From: Klebsormidium nitens
Taxonomy: Eukaryota > Streptophyta > Klebsormidiophyceae > Klebsormidiales > Klebsormidiaceae
Length of the DNA stretch: 64,000 bases
NCBI GenBank assembly: GCA_000708835.1
Contig: DF237143.1
Location: forward strand, 1 to 64,000
Reading direction: 5' to 3'
Below, in pieces: positions 59,939 through 64,000 of this stretch. A program made the translations under genes and the position numbers. The number at the start of each line of letters is the position of its first letter. Position 1 is the stretch's first letter. The notes beneath the pieces were generated by a model that was not told the DNA's origin, made no database searches, and worked only from the letters and a program-made list of their open reading frames with translations.

Positions 59939-62189
59939 TTTCGTACTGTACACTGTACAAGGAGCAACGCTGTGGAGGTTCGCTTGCTTTCGCGCTGATT
60001 GACGTTTTGCTAAACTGGTGAAGGCGGCCGTTCGCCTGCTTTACAATCGAAGCTGGGGGAGCGAAGTGAGATTCTTGGTTCGCCTCGAGATTCTTCCTCC
60101 GAGTATCTCCAGTGTCAGCTGCAATAAGGGGACCGTTGAAAGCGTTCTTCTTTGCAGAACAGGACTCGTGCGTCTGTGCCACGTAGGACTCCCCCTTCGC
60201 TTGCGCCTGCATGAGAATTGCTCAAACCTGCTAGGTACAGAGACGGAGGGCAACACTTGGCTCCCCCATTGGCCTCTGCTTGATGATGGATAATGCGTCC
60301 CGCCAGATTTTTGCTCCAGCGTTCTGCATGTTGGGCACGGCCTGCATGCAGAGAGGCTCTGCTTACAGCTCTGCATGAAGATACACGAGAAGCCGTCTCG
60401 ACCGCAGGATGATGCCGGCTGATCGGCATCGGACGGCTGCGAAGGCTGTTAGAATCGTGGCATGCACAGAGTTGCATGCACGCTTCCGAAGGTTTCCGTA
60501 CGGTACGATGCCGTCGGGGCCCAGGCGGCGCGCAAGGCGGCCGCGAAGTCAATGCGCGGCCGGCCGCGGCTGCCCTAGCCTAGCTAGATCTTCATGTTGA
60601 TGGAAATCCCACATCGACGGTTGAGGCTTGCGTCCAGTGATGGACGTCGATTTGCACCAGGTAATAGTAGTGTGTCGTCACGCCCTAACCGGGTGCCCTG
60701 GTTCGGAATAGCTTATACCCCGGGCTCCTGGTCGGAGTATTGGCAATTGCCAGCCTTGGTCTGCGCCTGGTAGGTGCCCGGGCTAATTGGGCGGAGGACC
60801 GGGTTGACCTGGTTGAAGTCCCCACACTGCCTGTTTCGAAATCTTCGGGTCAATCACCAAATTTGCGGAGCCCATGCATTTACTTCTGGGATTCTGTTGC
60901 ACAGCGGGATTAGGGAAACGGCTCTCCATCTCCACGGTTTAACCAGTCCACCAAAGCACTGCTTCTATACAGAGCACTGTCGGGCGAGGTAACCGCGCTA
61001 ACGAGCTCAATTTGGCAGCAGACAGCTTTGCAATGTGCACAGGGCGCCGGATGAAGCGGAGGCGGGACAAAACGATTGCATCATTTCAGAGCTCCATCCT
61101 CTGCTCTTCAATATCAAGTGCTGCGGCTAGGAAAAGGTGCTTCCAAGTTCCAGGGATTTCCAGCATTTCAAAAGATGCCGACTACGCTGACCAACTCCGG
61201 TCATTGATCTCCGGCCCTGTCGCCCTACGGCGAGTACCTGACAGAGCGGGGTCAAGGAGAATCGGTAATTTCAGGACTGGGGCCGAAGACGCTGTTGGAA
61301 GCGGTGACGTGGCGAGGTTTAGGGGGCAAAACCCTGGGCTAGGCTCCATTTGGCCAATCATGAATAGGAAGGCCCCGGTCAAAACCTAAACCTCGCCACG
61401 TCAGCCTTTCCAGCAGCGTCCCCGGCCCCGGTTTTGAAATTACCGATTCTCCTTGACCCCGCTCTGACAGATAAACAGAGGCTGGGGGATATGACCAGTC
61501 GCTGCTTCCTCCTTCGCCTTCCTTGGCCGAAATGTGTGCGGCCAGCTGCGTGTCACCTTAAAGCCTCGATCTAGCTAGTGACAAAAAAATCTGCAACGCT
61601 CTTCAGTGTCGCTATGCGGAGTGCTATGCGGAGTGCGTACGTAAGGATGATATGGTCCGCTCAAAGGCCGGGTAAAAGAGGACAGCAGATGCTGGGTCGA
61701 CCTGCTGTTTGTCCGGTCTGCAGAGCGTGTGGGAGAGCTGACCAGTGATAGAGTTAGTCAACTTTCAGCTTAATCGCTGGGTATCTTGTTAGCTGATGCG
61801 GCCACAAAGGGGAGAGTTTTTGAGCTGACCATGAACCAGGGAGATTAGCTAGTACCGATTCGTAAGCACAGCTGGAGTGCAATATACCTAACGATCTTCG
61901 GGATACCCTGTGCGCGACCGTAGAAGAAAAACAATTTGCTTGTCTTCAGGGGCAGCCCTCGGACGAGTTTGCGGACGCGTCTGTCAAAGCTTCTGCCAGC
62001 TCAGTGGGGTAGGGGGTGGTGTTACTGTGACTGACGTGCATCTGCTTCATTGGGGGCAAGAAAAGGTTCTTGTAGGACTGACCAGCTTGTTGAAGTTGGC
62101 AGCAATAGCTGTGGGAACAGAAGCGGGGTAAGCAGAACCGATGATGTCATAAGTTGCACTCAGCTTGGGTACCCGCAAGGAGCGGCGCG
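59939..62189. other. Divergent intergenic region (repeat-protein gene / EXORDIUM-like gene)
   Basis: 2.2 kb without a supported gene. It should hold both promoters. A foldback element lies at 61238-61470, and CTATGCGGAGTG is repeated in tandem near 61613-61638. Frames at 60115-60552 and 61012-61389 show no domain. Confidence 0.5.
61238..61470. repeat. ~233-bp foldback / MITE-like element
   Basis: The ends are near-perfect inverted repeats: the left begins CTGACAGAGCGGGGTCAAGG and the right end, read in reverse complement, begins CTGTCAGAGCGGGGTCAAGG. Pairing continues inward (GAATCGGTAATTTCA, then GGCCG..CGCTG and GACGTGGCGAGGTTTA on each arm) with a loop of about 50 bp around 61325-61375. 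There is no coding capacity. I could not decide the target-site duplication. Confidence 0.8.
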
Positions 62190-64000
62190 ATGAAGCTCTG
62201 CAGTGCGCCGGCCCTGCTGCAGGCCCTGGTGTTCGCTGCTCTTTGCTGGGTAAGTTGGACGCTTGCTGTGCCACGCTCCATATGGCGGGTCTTTCCATGA
62301 CCACTGGACAGTGGTAGAGAACCTGACTTCAAGCGTAACTGCCAAGCTGACCCGTTGTTGCGTCCTCAGCCTTCTGATTTGATATGCTGGAGAAAGATAG
62401 CTTATTCTTTTGTTCTCTTATTCAGATGTTGTGTCTGGTAAGAAGCATACACGGAAGTCTGGTTCGCAGGCATAGTACTGTAGTAGGGTTGGTTTGGACA
62501 GCCCACCATTCACCGTCCTTGGGACATCTGTGCCAGTGTTGTCCAAGCTGGGTTTGCGCACTCATGTAACTAAAACGAGCTCTCTTTTATGGTCAACATG
62601 TTCAGGGATTTGGCCTTGCACAAGAGGCGGGTTGCCGCAAATAGCCGATGCGCAAGTAGGGCGTGTCTCACAAGAGAATCTTTCTATCCTGTAGCCCACA
62701 ATTCCTAGCCCTGTTTGAAAGCCACTGTAATGCGGCAGTTGGATAGCAGCAGCGTGTTGAGATCAAATTGTGGGTAAACTGATCAATATACCCCTCGCAC
62801 TCATCACAAGCTTCTCGAGCAGCTCTTCTATTCACAAGAATTCCAACAAACGTTCGCCGCCCATCTCCAAACTCAGCAACCTGCATCGGGGCAAGAAGAA
62901 ACGTTCAGACCGACACAGAACAAGACTATCATGGATCTCACCTGGATTTGCATCCGGTGACCTGGAACTGCTTTGATTTTGCAGACGGCTGCCGCAGGCC
63001 CCCGGGGTATTTCGGAGCCAAATACTGTCGTCGGTCCCGGGAGCAGCGACTTGCCCGTCGCAAGGCTGCGGCCTTTTGCTGCTCTGACTGGGCCTCCGAC
63101 TCCAAAGGGTATCACATACCAGTGAGCCTTTCAATTTTGTCCCCTTCTGAGACGAGTTTGGGGTTTAACTCAGCAAGGTAGAGAGTCCACCCATTTGCGG
63201 ACATTGTCTTTGTAAACAGGCAGCACGTGTTAACTTCAAGAACATCCTAAACTTCGGTTTAAAAATTAGTCCAGCGTCTTCCATCGTATTGAATTGAGGT
63301 ATAGTGCAATTCGGCCAGGGAGTATTGAGGCGAAGCTGCAGTTTGGCGTAAAGGGTGTTCCGGTGTGCAGTAGTGAACCGGCAGGTAACCCGCCTCTGAA
63401 TCAGACCCGCTGTTAACAGCTGTCGGCTGCTTCCTGACCAAGTGTCACGTGTCCCTTCTGCAGTGGTGGTCCTATTCTGAGCAAACCACTTACTGTCTAT
63501 TTCATCTGGTATGGGGCGGCGTTCACTGCAGCCCAGAAAAATATCTTCAAGGGGCTCGTCAGTTCTTTCTCGCCGAGCTCGAACACAGGCAACACTGGTG
63601 AGTCGAGCCGATCCATCCGGACTGGCACACTTGAAACCAGAATGGAGGTTGAAAACTGCAATTTCAAGCTTTGCATCAGAATTCAGAACACTTCGCAGTT
63701 TCCTACGTTCCGTATCAGGGGCGAACGAGAGCTCGATCGCGTTTGCGTGCTGCCGCAGAATGACTACTGACGGATCACATAGGCGCCCTCAAAGAAGACC
63801 ATCCGGTTTCTGACACTCCAAACAGCACGCAACCAGCGTGCGGTTGATCCCCGTAGGCGTAAACGTAAAGAAGACGATACAAGCAGCTATTTACGTCGCT
63901 GGTTCCTTTCCTGCAGCTCAATTGTGGTGGGCGAGCGTCAATGCTTACTACGACGGCAACCAGAACCACGTCTCCCCGACTGTGGCTCTGGGAGCCGATT
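62190..64000 (+). CDS. EXL: EXORDIUM-like / phosphate-induced-1 protein, 5' part
   Basis: Secreted plant protein of the EXORDIUM/PHI-1 family, an apoplastic growth- and brassinosteroid-related family in Arabidopsis. Four exons are visible: 62190-62249, 62985-63121, 63464-63597 and 63917 to the window end. They encode the first about 138 residues. Exon 1 is a signal peptide (MKLCSAPALLQALVFAALCW). Exon 2 is a low-complexity Pro/Gly linker. Exon 3 gives the family block YHGGPILSKPLTVYFIWYGA, then AQKNIFKGLVSSFS, with the first Tyr-His codon split at the junction. Exon 4 gives LWWASVNAYYDG, equivalent to the family's WW...YY block. The gene is truncated by the window, not by mutation. Confidence 0.82.

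Overview
This is intron-rich nuclear DNA from the green-plant lineage, most likely a streptophyte alga such as Klebsormidium or an early land plant. The clues are a plant-style gene set (TOM2A tetraspanin, plant RAB6-interacting golgin/DUF662, FKBP20-1, DUF1997, EXORDIUM-like), many short GT-AG introns of about 0.1-1 kb, GC-rich exons and no bacterial operons. The species is an inference. The gene models below were spliced by hand by matching donor/acceptor sites, reading phase and family conservation.

Layout. 1-2.6 kb: foldback repeats with a GTACCAGGATG motif, then a partial minus-strand PrimPol-like (AEP primase) coding region whose intron carries the same repeats. 2.8-5.3 kb (+): short oxysterol-binding-related protein. 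7.0-11.5 kb (-): exosome subunit RRP41, 10 exons. 13.0-15.2 kb (+): DUF1997 protein. 16.3-18.4 kb (-): RAB6-interacting golgin. 19.6-22.1 kb (+): TOM2A-type tetraspanin with a CaaX end. 23.6-27.3 kb (-): mitochondrial-type ribosomal protein uS5. 29.0-31.7 kb (+): FKBP20-1 prolyl isomerase. 33.2-38.3 kb (-): bacterial-type kynureninase, in seven exons. 39.5-48.8 kb (+): RELCH-like LisH/coiled-coil/HEAT protein, 14 exons. 50.2-59.9 kb (-): a 21-exon gene for an unrecognised, apparently thylakoid-lumen-targeted protein of about 1095 residues built from nine tandem two-exon modules. 62.2-64.0 kb (+): 5' part of an EXORDIUM-like secreted protein, cut by the window end.

The genes are ordinary, unlinked housekeeping and plant-lineage functions (RNA decay, mitochondrial translation, Golgi/endosome and lipid transport, tryptophan catabolism, plastid) and do not form one pathway. 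Two things stand out. The first is the modular lumenal repeat protein, for which I recognise no family. The second is a recurring pattern in which the edge of an exon, with its splice site, is duplicated inside the adjacent intron. It occurs in two kynureninase introns (arrays of about four and five copies) and at three places in the RELCH-like gene, and it leaves decoy splice sites and, in some copies, open decoy exon fragments.
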